A stretch of 64,000 bases of DNA from Cocos nucifera (lineage: Eukaryota; Streptophyta; Magnoliopsida; Arecales; Arecaceae), in contig QRFJ01001028.1 in the NCBI GenBank assembly GCA_006176705.1, forward strand, positions 845,136-909,135, written 5' to 3'. The notes under the pieces are model-generated. The model saw only the letters and a list, made by a program, of their open reading frames with translations. It was not told where the DNA came from and made no database searches. Below are positions 11,164 through 24,025 of this stretch, piece after piece. Made by a program: the position numbers and the translations under genes. The first letter of the stretch is position 1; each line of letters begins with the position of its first letter.

Positions 11164-11824
11164 TTAGACCAAATAAAATCCGGTAAAATCTCAAAAAAAA
11201 CCTAAAGAAAAGAGAGAGAATACCCAAAAAAGAAAAATGGCAAAAACCCACCTAAAAGAATCTGAAAAGGTTCTAAAGAATATGGAAAAGCCAAAAATCA
11301 AGAGGACAAGGATGAGGGATTGACCTAGGTTGATCAAAAAATCTAGAAAGAAGACCGAAAAGATGAAGGACACTCGAGAAGAACGTCGATGGCCGAGGAC
11401 ATCGTGAGAGAACAAGAGCAACAAAGATAGAACGCTCGAGGGCGACGAAAAATGGAGAAAAGAGCGTTAGGAGTGCAAATAAAGGTGAAAGGCCATGGAA
11501 GGAGAGGTTTAAATAGGAGAACAGAACCAGAGGAAGTTACAATCGCAGGACTTCTTCAGCTAACCCCAACTCGCCACACGTCCCACTCGCACCCGCCGCC
11601 TAACGGAACAATAATTATGGCGTACTTCGAGCTCCACGCCAGATGGGCTTTCGAGGAAATTTGTCCCTTCAGGTTATTCGATATTAAACTTCGGCACCAA
11701 TTCGAAAAGAGATAAAAAAAATTCATTCCCCAAGAGAGGAAAGCTGGCAAGAGACTTCGCCTGCAGCAACTTTTCTGTACTCCATTCGAAATTCGAAATT
11801 CGAACTCGGGAGTAAGAGGACAAG
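11164..11824. other. Leader of antisense gene and polypurine tract before the 3' LTR
   Basis: No further ORF is supported here. The left half probably holds the 5' leader of the antisense gene. The right end reads GGGAGTAAGAGGACAAG at about 11,808-11,824, a purine tract directly before the LTR start TGTTGGAGG, as expected for the plus-strand priming site. Confidence 0.5.
11508..11515 (-). promoter_or_regulatory. Candidate TATA box for the antisense gene
   Basis: On the minus strand the sequence reads CTCCTATTTAAACCTCTCC, a good plant TATA-like box, about 345 bases before the first conserved antisense ATG (11,163). The stretch between is pyrimidine-rich, as plant leaders often are. It lies inside element A, 310 bases before the 3' LTR. 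Confidence 0.4.
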
Positions 11825-12988
11825 TGTTGGAGGAAAAATAACCCCCGCCGAAATCTTTGGCCGAAGTTCTTAGCCGCCGACCTTCCTTCCGTTGGAATTC
11901 ATCGATCCCCTCAACAAGTTCATACCACAGAATCTCTCAATAGCACATAGAAGTCCGGCGGCACGATCTTGAACAGTGAAGTAAAACTGTTGTTATGCTA
12001 ACCTCGCCTTCTAACTAAAAATGAATAACAAATTCAGAGCCCAGTCGCACTCCTTCCAGACGAACTCCTCTAGTCGCACTCCTTTCGAACGAATTCCTCC
12101 AGTCACGCTCCTTCCGGACGAACTCCTCCAATCACGCTCCTTTCAAACGAATTCCTCCAGCAGCACTCCTTCCGGACGAACTCCTCCAATAACACTCCTT
12201 CCGGACAAACTCCTCCAGCAGCACTCCTTCCGAACGAATTCCTCCAATCACACTCCTTCCAGACGAACTCCTCCGATCGTGCTCCGTCTGGATGAACTCC
12301 TCCAGTCGCACTCCGTCTGGATGAACTCCTCCAGTCGTGCTCCTCCCGGCAGCACTCCTTCCCATCGTGGACCTACCTAATCCCTACCACGTCTGTCGAC
12401 GGGAACCATCCAAAGAAATCTCGTCAAATCACTGATACGTAACAACCGCTCCACGAGAGATGGAGCGCAGAACTTTAGATCTCAATTCAGGAAGTACCTA
12501 CTTGCATGTGGCCTAGGAAACTTTTGAACTTCTTAAAGCCACCAGACATTACCCCCAACAAACCTCGACCGGTCATAAGTCCCCTACGTACACCTAAGTC
12601 TCCGACATACGTTTGAACTCTAACAAAGAAATTTTCACCACCTACAAGTCGTGACAAACAACAACTCATCCCCATAACAAACTCCACATAACCTGAACGG
12701 CCCACTACCAGACGGTTACGACTGTCACCATCAGTTTATTACACGCTCCATTTATAAAAGAAATCCTCCCGATACGTTTTTCTCTAAGCTCTCTTCTCCT
12801 TCCCGTCATTCTGCTTCTCTATTTTCTGAGCACTCCATTCCAGTTGGCCGAAAAACTGACTTGAGCATCGGAGTGTCCTACCGGAGCCACCCACCTCCGA
12901 TTTAGATTTTGTTTTGCAGATCCCGTCGGCAGCCTCACCTTCCAAACTCTAGCTATCTCCGACGTCCTCACAGATTTCCGCACCAACA
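11825..12988 (+). repeat. 3' LTR of element A
   Basis: Runs from TGTTGGAGGAAAAATAAC to CACCAACA, 1,164 bp, with TG...CA ends. It aligns with 1-897 from about 12,050 onward. It has a TATA box at 12,753 and a larger 29-bp minisatellite than the 5' copy. Visible substitutions and different repeat number show an old insertion. Confidence 0.85.
12040..12365 (+). repeat. 29-bp minisatellite in the 3' LTR of A
   Basis: About eleven units of the same 29-bp sequence as at 1-285 (CACTCCTTCCGGACGAACTC and variants). The open frames across it on both strands come from the repeat having no stop in several frames and are not genes. Confidence 0.85.
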
Positions 12989-14304
<1,316 letters not shown>

Positions 14305-15299
14305 TACATCAAATTAAAGAAGGAAGTTGTTGTCTAAATATATGTATGCACATACATACATATATACAAATATGCAGGTATACATAGATATTTTTAGGTA
14401 CCAATAGATATTTATACATATAGTATGCATGCACTTATGTCAAATTAAAAAAGGAATTTTTTTTGTAAATAATCTTGATGGAATCATGAATACCCATTAG
14501 ATAGTCCAACCACTTAAATCTGTCAGATGCATTGCACATGTAAGTACTAGATTACAGTCAACTAAGTCAATCCTTCTTCTACATCAACTCCTATTAAATG
14601 TTCAATTTTGTGCTCATGAATATCTCAATACTTCGTGGAAGACCTTTGAATCATCCCACCTCTTCTATAGCCTCTTGAGTTGAAACCTTCAATCCTCAGT
14701 AGATCATTTCCTATCGATGGTGCACATGCAAAACCATTCAAAAACACTTTGAAACTTTATCCTTGATTGACGGTATCACTTAATTCTCTCTACTTTACTC
14801 GTTCCTAGCTCCTTGCTTTATCATTTAATCACAAATCTATCTCATTATCCCCAAACTTCAGATGCTTTTAAAAAATGCCGAAGATCCATTTCTTTGTAGT
14901 GCAACTTGATTTACACATCAAAACTGATCTTATAATTGTATGTTTTTGAGTTTCAATGTTATCCAAACACTCTTCAAAAAACACGAATTTTATATATTTA
15001 TAAGTTAATCCATTCTCTGGTTTTCCTTTCACCACAAAATTAATCCTTGCATATGGAGACATAAATGTAAATTATTATCATAATACTCAACCTACTCTTA
15101 CTGTGGAATAAAATTATTAGTTTTATACTTTGAATTAGGAATAAAGCACAACTCAGCATTGTTAATGAGTCTAATCCACCAAGTTCTACACGTTGATCCA
15201 AATTCTTCTAGATCATTTACCCAATTGTTCATGAAAATTGATAGTTTCACGAAAAAGTATGCAGTGGATGATGTTATCCAACAAGAAACTACATAAGGA
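14305..15299. other. Unclassified AT-rich DNA
   Basis: A short microsatellite tail (14,338-14,430) is followed by unique-looking sequence. No ORF above about 65 codons shows a recognisable domain, and I see no repeats or RNA gene. Confidence 0.4.
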
Positions 15300-15620
15300 T
15301 AACCAAGCTACATAATCTCGGTACCAGATACCATATCGATACCTTACCGATTCAGTACGATATGATCGATATGTATGATCCACATCCCAATATTGAAACA
15401 ACCCTACAACCATTTTTCTCACTTTTTATCACAGTACACCTTGGTACGGACCGGTACACATCTTGGTACACCTCGGTATGGGGCAATACAAGATGGTATG
15501 GGCCCTATACTGATCCAAACTTGAGTTTCATGCTGGTTCCCATGCGGTACAATATGGTATGTCCCATACCAGATGGTATGGCAATCCATGGCTGCAACCA
15601 TGGTTATATTTGCTAAAACT
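15300..15620. repeat. GGTAC/GGTATGG-rich degenerate repeat
   Basis: Short words GGTACC, GGTACG, GGTATGG and their complements recur every 10-30 bases, for example CTTGGTACGGACCGGTACAC near 15,450 and GCGGTACAATATGGTATG near 15,543. The region is rich in short inverted repeats. It could be a foldback or MITE-like remnant; no clear terminal repeats were found. Confidence 0.45.
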
Positions 15621-16370
15621 AGATTATCGCAATGATTCATGCTAGGAGCATAAAGAAGCAAAATGACAGAGTGAATATTTGTGCGGATCATGTTTCATAA
15701 TGAAGATCCGAAGCGAGTATTTATGGGATCATGTTTCACAATGAAGATACTAAGAGTTAGGTTCATTTTCCTTCCCCCCACCCCTGTTTGTGATCAAACA
15801 CCCTTTTCCCGCTTGATTCCTAATTTGTTTTGTAAAACCATCACCATCATGTTTTCTTCACCTTAGCCAAATTCACATTTTCTTTCATTTTTGTTCATCT
15901 ATAATCAGAAAATAAAGGAATAGATGATGAAGAGAGTACCATTAGCTAGTTGAGCATACATGGAATGGGGCTTGCAGGCTACATTTAGGCACCAAAAGGA
16001 CAGCCAAGAAAGGTCATATACCTCATTATCAATGAATATCAACTATCCAGAGATGCAACATTGGTAAAGCAAGAACAAAGCTCCAAAATAAATGCAAAGA
16101 GCACTAGTCCAAGTAAGCTACTACTGAGTCAACACATTTGAGCCCCCCCATCATCTATGATTGCTGGATTTTATAATAGCTGTACTCCCATCAAAGAAAA
16201 AGAGAAGAAAGGATAGAGTTTACATATGCTCTTATACAACAATCCATAGACGAAGAAGAAGCAGGAGGAGGAGAGGAAGAATAAGACCATTTTTTTCAAA
16301 CCCGCAGGAAGGACATCAACTTTTCTACTGACTAAATTATAAAAACCTTAGAAGCTAAATTATACATAAC
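15621..16370. other. Unclassified DNA
   Basis: No coding signal is seen. A purine-rich patch (GAAGAAGAAGCAGGAGGAGG) lies at about 16,250-16,285, which would be pyrimidine-rich on the minus strand. Confidence 0.35.
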
Positions 16371-17030
16371 ATTCACTCAAGAAACACACATAGAGCAATT
16401 AGACATCGATTTGAGCGCAAGAAGAAGCATAAAATTCTCCAGAATATCGATAAGATCAAAATCCTCCCTTTCTACTAATCGGGAAACACCCGATTCGTAG
16501 GGGGAAATAGCAACTATCACCAAAAAACCGCAAAATAATGGAGAAATAAATAAACCACGGAACATAGGGCACCTCACAGCACTAGCGGCTGGATCTCTTT
16601 CTCTTGGATTCGATCAACGGGGTAAAGGAAACGCACTGGAATCGTAGGCCAACGAAACCCTAACCCGCGTCCCAGGGAGGCATGAGCGAATTTTCCTGCG
16701 AGATTAATTGAAGAAGGTGGGGATTTGCGGGATCGGTGACGAGATGAGGCGAAAAAGGGGATGGCTTGTTCACAGGAGAAACCCTATTTCCGCCATTAGC
16801 GACCTCAGAGAAATCTTCGCTCTCACCCCCGTCGCGTTCTCTCTCTGGGGGGCGAGCCACATTGGGGAGGGACATGGGCATATTTATGGAAAGTACCATG
16901 GAGCGCCGGTACACCACACAACGCAGTCATCGGGCCCACCTAATTATGACGTGGCAACCAGTGATTCAACCGAACCGAGTGTAGACCGGTCATTTAACGG
17001 TGATGGCGGTAGACCGTGCTGCTAGGCGGG
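16371..17030 (-). promoter_or_regulatory. Candidate promoter and first exon of a minus-strand host gene
   Basis: On the minus strand a GC-rich segment contains CCATAAATATGCCC (about 16,878-16,891) and pyrimidine-rich leader. Two plant 5'-leader-like words, ATAGGGTTTCTCC (about 16,775) and TTAGGGTTTCG (about 16,655), follow, then an AT/T-rich intron-like stretch after CTGTGAGGTGCC (about 16,570). A 71-codon frame starting MSLPNVARPPERERDGGESE lies inside. No recognisable protein follows, so this could be an orphaned 5' end. Low certainty. Confidence 0.25.
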
Positions 17031-18230
17031 CGCCCCCAAGCATCATTATTCGCGGTTGGATGAAGCGGATGGCGGTGCATGCCATGGAATGCAGTCAGGG
17101 ATGACAATTTTACATGATCTTATTAATACTTTTATGATGATGGATTCTAGATGAAATATTTAAATTTAATTTAGATTAAATATAAATAAATATATATATA
17201 ATTTTAAATATATTTTAATATTTTTATTTTTTTAATTATAATTATTTTATAATATTTATATGATGAATTTTTTTATTCGATCTAAGATAAATATAGATAT
17301 GAATATAAAATTTTTAATTATAGAATAAATATAAATATTAGCCGATCTAATTTATATCGAATCTATTACCATTCCTAAATGCAATACTATTGAATCTAAG
17401 TGGTAATTTATAATTTAATCTATCAATTTGATTAGCGAATAACCCATAGATTTGAGTTTGACATAAACAAATTTAGATCATGAATAGTCAACCCATCTAT
17501 ACCCACTTAATGGATTAGATTACGATATAGATCTTTGACCTATTTAACATATTTTAACCCATTTAATAACTAGATCGGATTATAACCCGATCCATTTATT
17601 CTATTTAAAACATGTTTAACCTATTTAATCTGTTTCTGGCCTATTTAATCTGATCCATTTAACATGTTTAACCATTTAACCTAACTTGATGTGTTTAATA
17701 AATGGATTGTGTGAGTTGGATTGGACTAATGGTTGGATTCAAATTTAAGTTTTTTATCTATTTAATAAATAAGTCAAGTTTAAGTTAATTAACTTTTGAT
17801 TCAACTTGGATCTAAGCTAATTCATATATGACCTAATCCACCCAATTGGCACCGATAGCTGAATTGTAAATAATGTGATGCTAGATTGATGGATCTGGTC
17901 CATTTTCTTCTATGATAAGTGGATCGGTTTGTAGTAGACTTGAATAGTGTGCTTACATTTGAATCGGAGAGGAGAAAAGTGATTTTGAGAATTAAAGAAG
18001 AGCCTCCTTATTTGATTGAAATTTTAAGAAAAAAAGAATGAAAAATATTTTTCTCATTAGAAATACACTTATCACATTTTATGGAAATAAAAATTCATAA
18101 GAAAGATGGGTTTCGGAACTTCCCACCGGATAGAAATTGATGGTTCTTTTTTCTTTCAAAAAATATTTCTTTAAAATCTATGTCTGAAATTCTATAAAAT
18201 ATTAATAGATGATTAAGATGAAAAACCAAA
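17031..18230. other. Unclassified AT-rich DNA
   Basis: The words CCCATTTAA, CTATTTAATC and AACCCGATCC recur loosely between 17,500 and 17,720. No ORF with a recognisable domain is present. Confidence 0.35.
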
Positions 18231-18560
18231 TAGTGATATTTTATATTAATATAAATATTATAATATTTATAATATATTAATATTATTTAATATTTATATT
18301 AATATAATATTTTTTATTAATATTAATATAATATTAATATTACTATAATATTATATTATATCTATATTAATAAATTTATTATATTAAGTATTAATATTAT
18401 ATTAATATAATTCTAGTACATATATATCAACATCATATTAATATAATAAGTTATTATGATCTAATGTTATATTTATTATATTTATATTATATTTATATTA
18501 GTATAAATATAATATTAATATGTATGTGAAGTTTGGGAACAAAAAAGTATGATATTATAT
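18231..18560. repeat. TATTAATAT low-complexity AT tract
   Basis: Almost pure A/T with repeated TATTAATATAA words, similar in texture to 58,960-59,360. It may be the core of a decayed AT-rich MITE, but no terminal inverted repeat was found. Confidence 0.5.
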
Positions 18561-20779
18561 CTATTAAGGGTATAATAAATATTTTATATTTTTTTTATAA
18601 AAATAGGTACTTAATTAAATATAAGCCACTCAGAAATAAATAACTTTTTCATGATCAATCAAACATGTCAATCATATTTTCAGGCATCGTATTCGTAGAA
18701 AGTGAACATTCGTAGAAAGAAAAAATCTTCCTATGAACCAAATGAGTCATATATGTTGGCTTAGTGATCTAGGCTTCATAGAGCCTGAGTTTGATCCATG
18801 TCGACTCTTATCTTTTATTTAATCTACTTTGATCAAATCTAGCTCCTAGTCAAGCTAGATGCAAGTCTACTAGGAATAGCTTGGCACTCTTTAAGCAAGA
18901 GTCCATGGCAAACCATACTTATCTTAGGTTTAAAATATAATGTCTTGGTTGGACAAATATGATCCGTGATTAATGAATCATCATGTATGCAGAATATATA
19001 ACCATATAAATGGTCGCACCATAGATTGTGATAATATGATGAAATTATATCAAATTGCACATAATCAAGCACGTTTGATTACACATGATAATATATTTCA
19101 AGCCTAGATACTAAGATCATATCTTACAAGTATAAATTCAATTTCAGCTTGGTGAACCTAGAGATTAAGTATACCCTAGCTTTTCATGTGCAATTTGAAT
19201 CAATTTTAAGCCTTACCATATGGTAAGGATGGTTAAAAGGACCTAAAAATATTTTTGTCTAGGTACTAATAATACTAGGCATAACCAAAAATCAAAATCT
19301 AAAAGCATTTTGTACTAAGAAAAAGAGCATAGTAGGCTAAGGAGTCCAATATTTAGGGCATCGACATTTATCTCAAACTTTTATTGAAAGGAAAGACTTT
19401 GATTCTATGTAATTGTAAATAAAAATATTTTTTTTTATTTATCCAATCATACTATATTTTTCTACCTCAGCCTCTTCTCAATATGATGAGTTGTTGACAT
19501 ATTAAACTTATATATTAGCCAACAACTAGCAATTACTTACAATGTCAAGCTTCCTAAAGACCATGATAAATTAGCTATCCATAGTTATCTTGCCTAACCT
19601 CAAAAGTTCATTAGCTATCCATAGTTATCTTGCCTAACCTCAGAGGTTCACTCTCTATTAAGGTCAATACACTTCTTTTAAGTATAAAAAGTTAGGCCTA
19701 CAATTCAAGAATTCACTTTTAATGCAGTCTATTAGTCTAGATACTATATAAGTGAACTATGGTAGGAGCTTTCTTAAGCTAGATAAGGTGTGCAAACCAA
19801 TGTTCATCCTAGAAAAATCATATTAAGCAAGCTTGATCTCAGCTAACCTATGATGATTCTAATGGCCATAATAGCAGAAGCATATAAGCAACAAATTATT
19901 GAGGGTTCGAGAAATTCCTACATGGCCTACTTCTATAAAACAGTCCTAAAATTCTTGCTCTTGCTCCTTTCTTTTTTGAAATCTGCATGCAGTAGAACTT
20001 AACATCAAGTAATTGTGAATTATTTGGGCATTAATAGGTAGAAACACACATGTGGGAACCTAAATAAACTAACTTTTTAACACATTGTAATAAAAATCAA
20101 GTCAAGCACCAACAACACTGAGCATTACATTATGAGGCCTAAACGTAGATCTTAAAACATTCACACCAGAGCACATTTATAAAGAATACATGCACAACAA
20201 GTAAGGATTATCATCCAAAGATGGAAATAAACATCCAAAGATGATGGTTGGAGGATCAATGTGGATACTTTGATGATTGTGTGGAAAAATGCTTTGGATG
20301 CTTTAGAGAATTGTCACAAGCCACTAGAGTTTTGGCCTAGGAGACTGATTAAGAGGGAAGTCCAAGTGGAGGGGTTTGAGAGATAGTTTTAGTAGAGAAC
20401 TTCATTAAAAAGGTTGAGAGAGAAAGAACACCATTGTTTGGAATGGTATTGTAAATATTATTGAACAAGCACAAAGGATAATATCGAGTAGATCAAATAA
20501 TCTAGGTATAACTTTAAGAGCCTATTTGGATGATTAGGTTGAAAATTTATAAAATTTATAAGTTGAGCCAATATAACCAATAAAATCATAAGATTAAAAA
20601 CTGGGCTGGATTTATATTCATAACAACTAACCAAAAAATCTTAACCGACCTTTTTTTTCTCCCTATAAAACTTGGACCAACCCACTCCAAAGGTACTTTT
20701 TGGTATTTATAAATATAGGCATAATTTAGCCTATAATCTAATGATTTTGCAGGTTATACTAGTCCAACCCACAAATCTA
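18561..20779. other. Unclassified AT-rich DNA with a 40-bp tandem duplication
   Basis: No gene is supported. The 40-bp unit starting TTAGCTATCCATAGTTATCT occurs at 19,571-19,610 and again, with three differences at its right end, at 19,611-19,650. Confidence 0.5.

Positions 20780-20838
<59 letters not shown>
20780..20838. repeat. (TA)n microsatellite
   Basis: About 27 TA dinucleotides in an almost unbroken run. Confidence 0.95.
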
Positions 20839-20842
<4 letters not shown>

Positions 20843-20984
20843 TGGAAGCTTTGCATTGGAGAGCTCTCCTTTCATCACATCGATGATTTCTCCATTTGCC
20901 ATGTATTTGAAAAAGTCATAAACAACTCAATTTGGAAAGCTAAATGTTTTCTTGTAATTATAATAAATTCCAAGTGTGTAATCT

Positions 20985-21340
20985 CTAGGATGGGGAAGAA
21001 ATAAAACTCGGTGCCCTCCTCCTCCTCCTCTCGCTCTCTCTCTTCTTCCCCTAATTTTCTCTTCGCTCATCCTAAATTTTCGAAAAAAGAGTAATCAAAG
21101 AAGGAATTGTCATAGCGGCTATCACGAATACGGTCATCTCTATTCAAGATCTCTGCTCCATGGTGCTCTCCGGTACTTCTCTTCTCCGTAAATAGCTTCC
21201 AATAGATCTCCGATTATGCTCATTCTTACGATTTGGATGAATTGGTCAAAACTAAAGCTTCTTTCTAGATTTTGTTATATATTTATAGAGAGAGGAGAGA
21301 GGAGCAAAATATTTAGAGTTAGTTTTGGTAGTTTCTCTTT
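20985..21340 (+). other. Candidate transcribed leader or first exon
   Basis: A (CTC)n/(CT)n tract (about 21,017-21,055) precedes a more GC-rich patch with ATGGTGCTCTCCGG and then T-rich intron-like DNA. This composition is common at plant 5' leaders. No protein match is recognised and no downstream exon was identified. The decayed pararetrovirus begins about 500 bases on. Confidence 0.2.
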
Positions 21341-21839
21341 TTAAGCTATAGTTATTTGTGGCATCCTTAATTTTTAAATAAGATTTATTTGAGGCGACTA
21401 TTGATTGGTTGATTTTAGATTTCTTAAATGAATTGGATTTTATTTTCTTCCATGATTTTCATTTGCATTTGTTGTAATTTATGCAACATTTGAAGAAAAT
21501 AGATGGTTGAAATATCTAATTTCCTCATCAGTGATGATTTAATTATAATTTAAAATTAGAACATTAGGATGATAAATAGTGTGTAAACTTAGTGCCCCCC
21601 TCCTCTCTTTCTCCCCTCTCGATGATGACCATCCAATGGCATTCGCAACGGCAAATATTAGAATGATGGAGTGTGCATACTTCGTTGGTAGGACAAGATC
21701 TTGTTTTGGATCAATGCCATGCTCCAACTTAGCCTCACCAAGGTAAAGGGGGTACCCACTTCCGACTCTTAAAGACCTTCTTTTGCCTCTTCTAAGTTTT
21801 TCATTGACTAAGTGACCTTTTTTTATTATCGATGTTGGA
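21341..21839. other. Unclassified DNA
   Basis: AT-rich; no coding or repeat structure is recognised. It includes a second pyrimidine-rich patch at 21,594-21,622. Confidence 0.3.
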
Positions 21840-22858
21840 TTAATTCTTTAAGTTTTATCAATCAAAACCTAAAAACCATAGGAGACCAATTAATTATAGT
21901 AGAGGAATCAATTATAGAAGAAAAACAAGAAATTATAAGCCAAAAATAAGAAATCCTAACATTTAAACCCCATGAAATACCTAAGAAATATGTGACCCAA
22001 TTGGCTGATTAGATATAATGAAGGAAATAAATAAAAGATTAAATGCTATGGAAATCCTTCAGACACACAAGGACAATCATCTAAAAGAAAAACATTTGTA
22101 GTACTAGGACAAAACAATGAAGAGGAATAAGTGACACAAAGTACTGAAGATGAAACCAATGTGGAATTGGAAATAAATGAGATTCAAAATTGGAAAAATT
22201 CATAGAAACCATATCATCCTAAATCAACATTTCCAAATATGATTATTGAAGAAAGAAACCAAATTAGGCAAAATCAATACTCGGCCAATATCATATATGG
22301 ATGGAATATCGATAGATTAATAGAATATTATATATATATTAAATATTTTGCAAGAGATGATAATGATTTCTACAGCCCATAGAACCAAACAAAACACCAT
22401 GCTATTGTTCAAGCCTTAGTTGCTAGTTTCATTGGCCAATTAAAAGGCTGTGGGATCATTATCTAGATGACCTAGATAAAGCCCAAATTCTCAATGTTGT
22501 TAAACAGACTGCTCAAGGAATTACTATAAAAGATGAAGATGGGTTAGACGTATGGGATGCTATTTGGACCTTAATCTTTGCCATAGCCAAGCATTTCCTA
22601 TGAGATCCCTCCAAATTTAAGGATAGAACTTCTAAGATCTTTACAAATTTAAGATGTAAAAAATTACAAGAATTTCATTGGTATAAAGATGTATTTATCA
22701 TTTAGGTTATGACGAAAGATGATTGTAATCAATTCTTCTAGAAAGAAAAAATTGTTGCAGGGTTACTAACAATTTTTGCAAAAGAAAAAAGGACAAAATT
22801 AAAAAATCAAAATTAAAGAAAAATATCCTATGACAAATTAACTTATGTAGATTTCATC
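21840..22858 (+). pseudogene. Endogenous pararetrovirus remnant, part 1 (coat-protein-like region)
   Basis: A plus-strand, stop-ridden reading of acidic, Lys- and Glu-rich sequence is followed by a more structured segment (about 22,240-22,858). The reading continues after element B1 at 30,008 and leads to a zinc-knuckle remnant there. Position upstream of a protease-RT-RNase H block (36.4-38.7 kb) matches the coat-protein region of plant Caulimoviridae. At least six stops and frameshifts are present and no movement-protein region is recognised to the left. It is an old, broken integrated copy. Genus is not assigned. Confidence 0.5.
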
Positions 22859-22863
22859 AATAT

Positions 22864-23903
22864 TGTTGGGGATAAACTCCACTCCTGCCGAAGTTCCATC
22901 TGATGATCAGCTTAATGCAACCGACAGTCACGGAAGAGCTTCAGCAGACGAGCCTTAGTCGAACTCCTTCAACTGATCAACTCTCCAGTGATCGAGCCCC
23001 AATCGAACTCCCCCAACGATCGAATTTCTGTCGAACTCTTCAGAAGTCAGACTCCTCCCAGACTTCTTCTTCGATCGAACTTTCTCAGGAACCAGACTTC
23101 TCCTAGATTTTTTCTTCGATCGGACTTCCTCAAGAGCCAGACTCCTCCCAGATTTCTCCTTCGACCCGACTTCTTTAGGAGTCGAACTCCTTCCAGATAT
23201 CTCCTTCGATCAGACTTCTATGGGAGTCGGACTCCTGGATTCCTCCTTTAGTCGAATCTCTATAGGAGCCAAACTCCTTCTGAGCTTCTTCTTCAGTCGG
23301 ATGCCTATGAAAGCCGAACTCCTTTCGGGCTCCTTCAGCTAGCATTCCTTTCGGATGATCCTCTCTAGCCATATTCTTTTTGAAAGTCCGAACTCCTCTA
23401 GAATAGGTATACGTCAGATCTCTTCAACCCTCCATGCGGCTCCGAGTGGCTCAGTATCGGATGGCTGCGACCGTCACTATCAGTCCGCTGTAGGTGACAG
23501 CGATCCGCTACTGGACGGCAATGGCTGTCATCATCAATCTGTTGCAGATAATGCTGCAGATAGCGCCTCCCTCCGTGATTGACTCCGTCAGATCTCGAGT
23601 GGCCCGCTATCAGGCAGCTGCAGCTATCACCATCAATCCACTACAATCTCCGTCTATAAAATGGGACCCTTCAGATACGTTTTCTTGAGACTCTAAGCTC
23701 TCTTCTTCTTTTCGAAACTCTATCGAGCTCTCGCTTGAGCACTCCATTTCTGTTGGCCAAAAGAGTTGACTTAATCATCGAAGGATCCCACCGAAGTCAC
23801 CACCACTGACTTCGAATGGGACTTTATTTTGCAGGTCACCGATGGCGACCTCGTCTCCCTCAGCTCTAGCTCGATCCAGCATCAATCAAATTCTGCACCA
23901 ATA
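22864..23903 (+). repeat. 5' LTR of B1
   Basis: From TGTTGGGGATAAACTCC to CACCAATA, 1,040 bp. A degenerate minisatellite of CTCCTTCAGTCGGAC-like units occupies about 22,960-23,380. The TATA box is TATAAAA at 23,655. About 90 bp shorter than its 3' partner, mainly by fewer minisatellite units. Confidence 0.88.
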
Positions 23904-23923
23904 GAATTGACGCTAGAGGAAGG
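23904..23923 (+). other. Primer-binding region of B1
   Basis: GAATTGACGCTAGAGGAAGG directly follows the LTR and is shared with B2 (42,216) and, mutated, with A (898). The tRNA is not identified. Confidence 0.5.
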
Positions 23924-24025
23924 CCTCTATCTCTGAGGTACCTCTATTCTTAAAGAAGTGCTCAGCCAACCCTGCCGACCTTCTCCTTCAAGATTCGTCT
24001 CCATCCTCTTATTCAATCCTAAGAA

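Larger units (their letters stand above)
1..12988 (+). mobile_element. Ty3/gypsy retrotransposon A (Tat-type), 5' truncated by window edge
   Basis: Two copies of one sequence bracket a gag-pol region: 1-897 (window-truncated) and 11,825-12,988, both ending CACCAACA. Internal order is primer-binding region, gag, protease, reverse transcriptase, RNase H, a second archaeal-type RNase H, integrase, a tandem hairpin array, an antisense spliced gene, then the 3' LTR. A second RNase H after the normal one, and a gag knuckle of the HRDHGHDTKEC type, are known marks of the Tat lineage. All sense ORFs carry stops or frameshifts, so the copy is dead. The start, and hence the target-site duplication, lies outside the window; the 3' flank is a TA microsatellite. 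The assignment to Ty3/gypsy is firm; Tat rests on domain order. Confidence 0.9.

Noticed and set aside
16708..17025. A 105-codon plus-strand frame
   Set aside because: The composition fits a minus-strand leader better, and the frame has no recognised domain.
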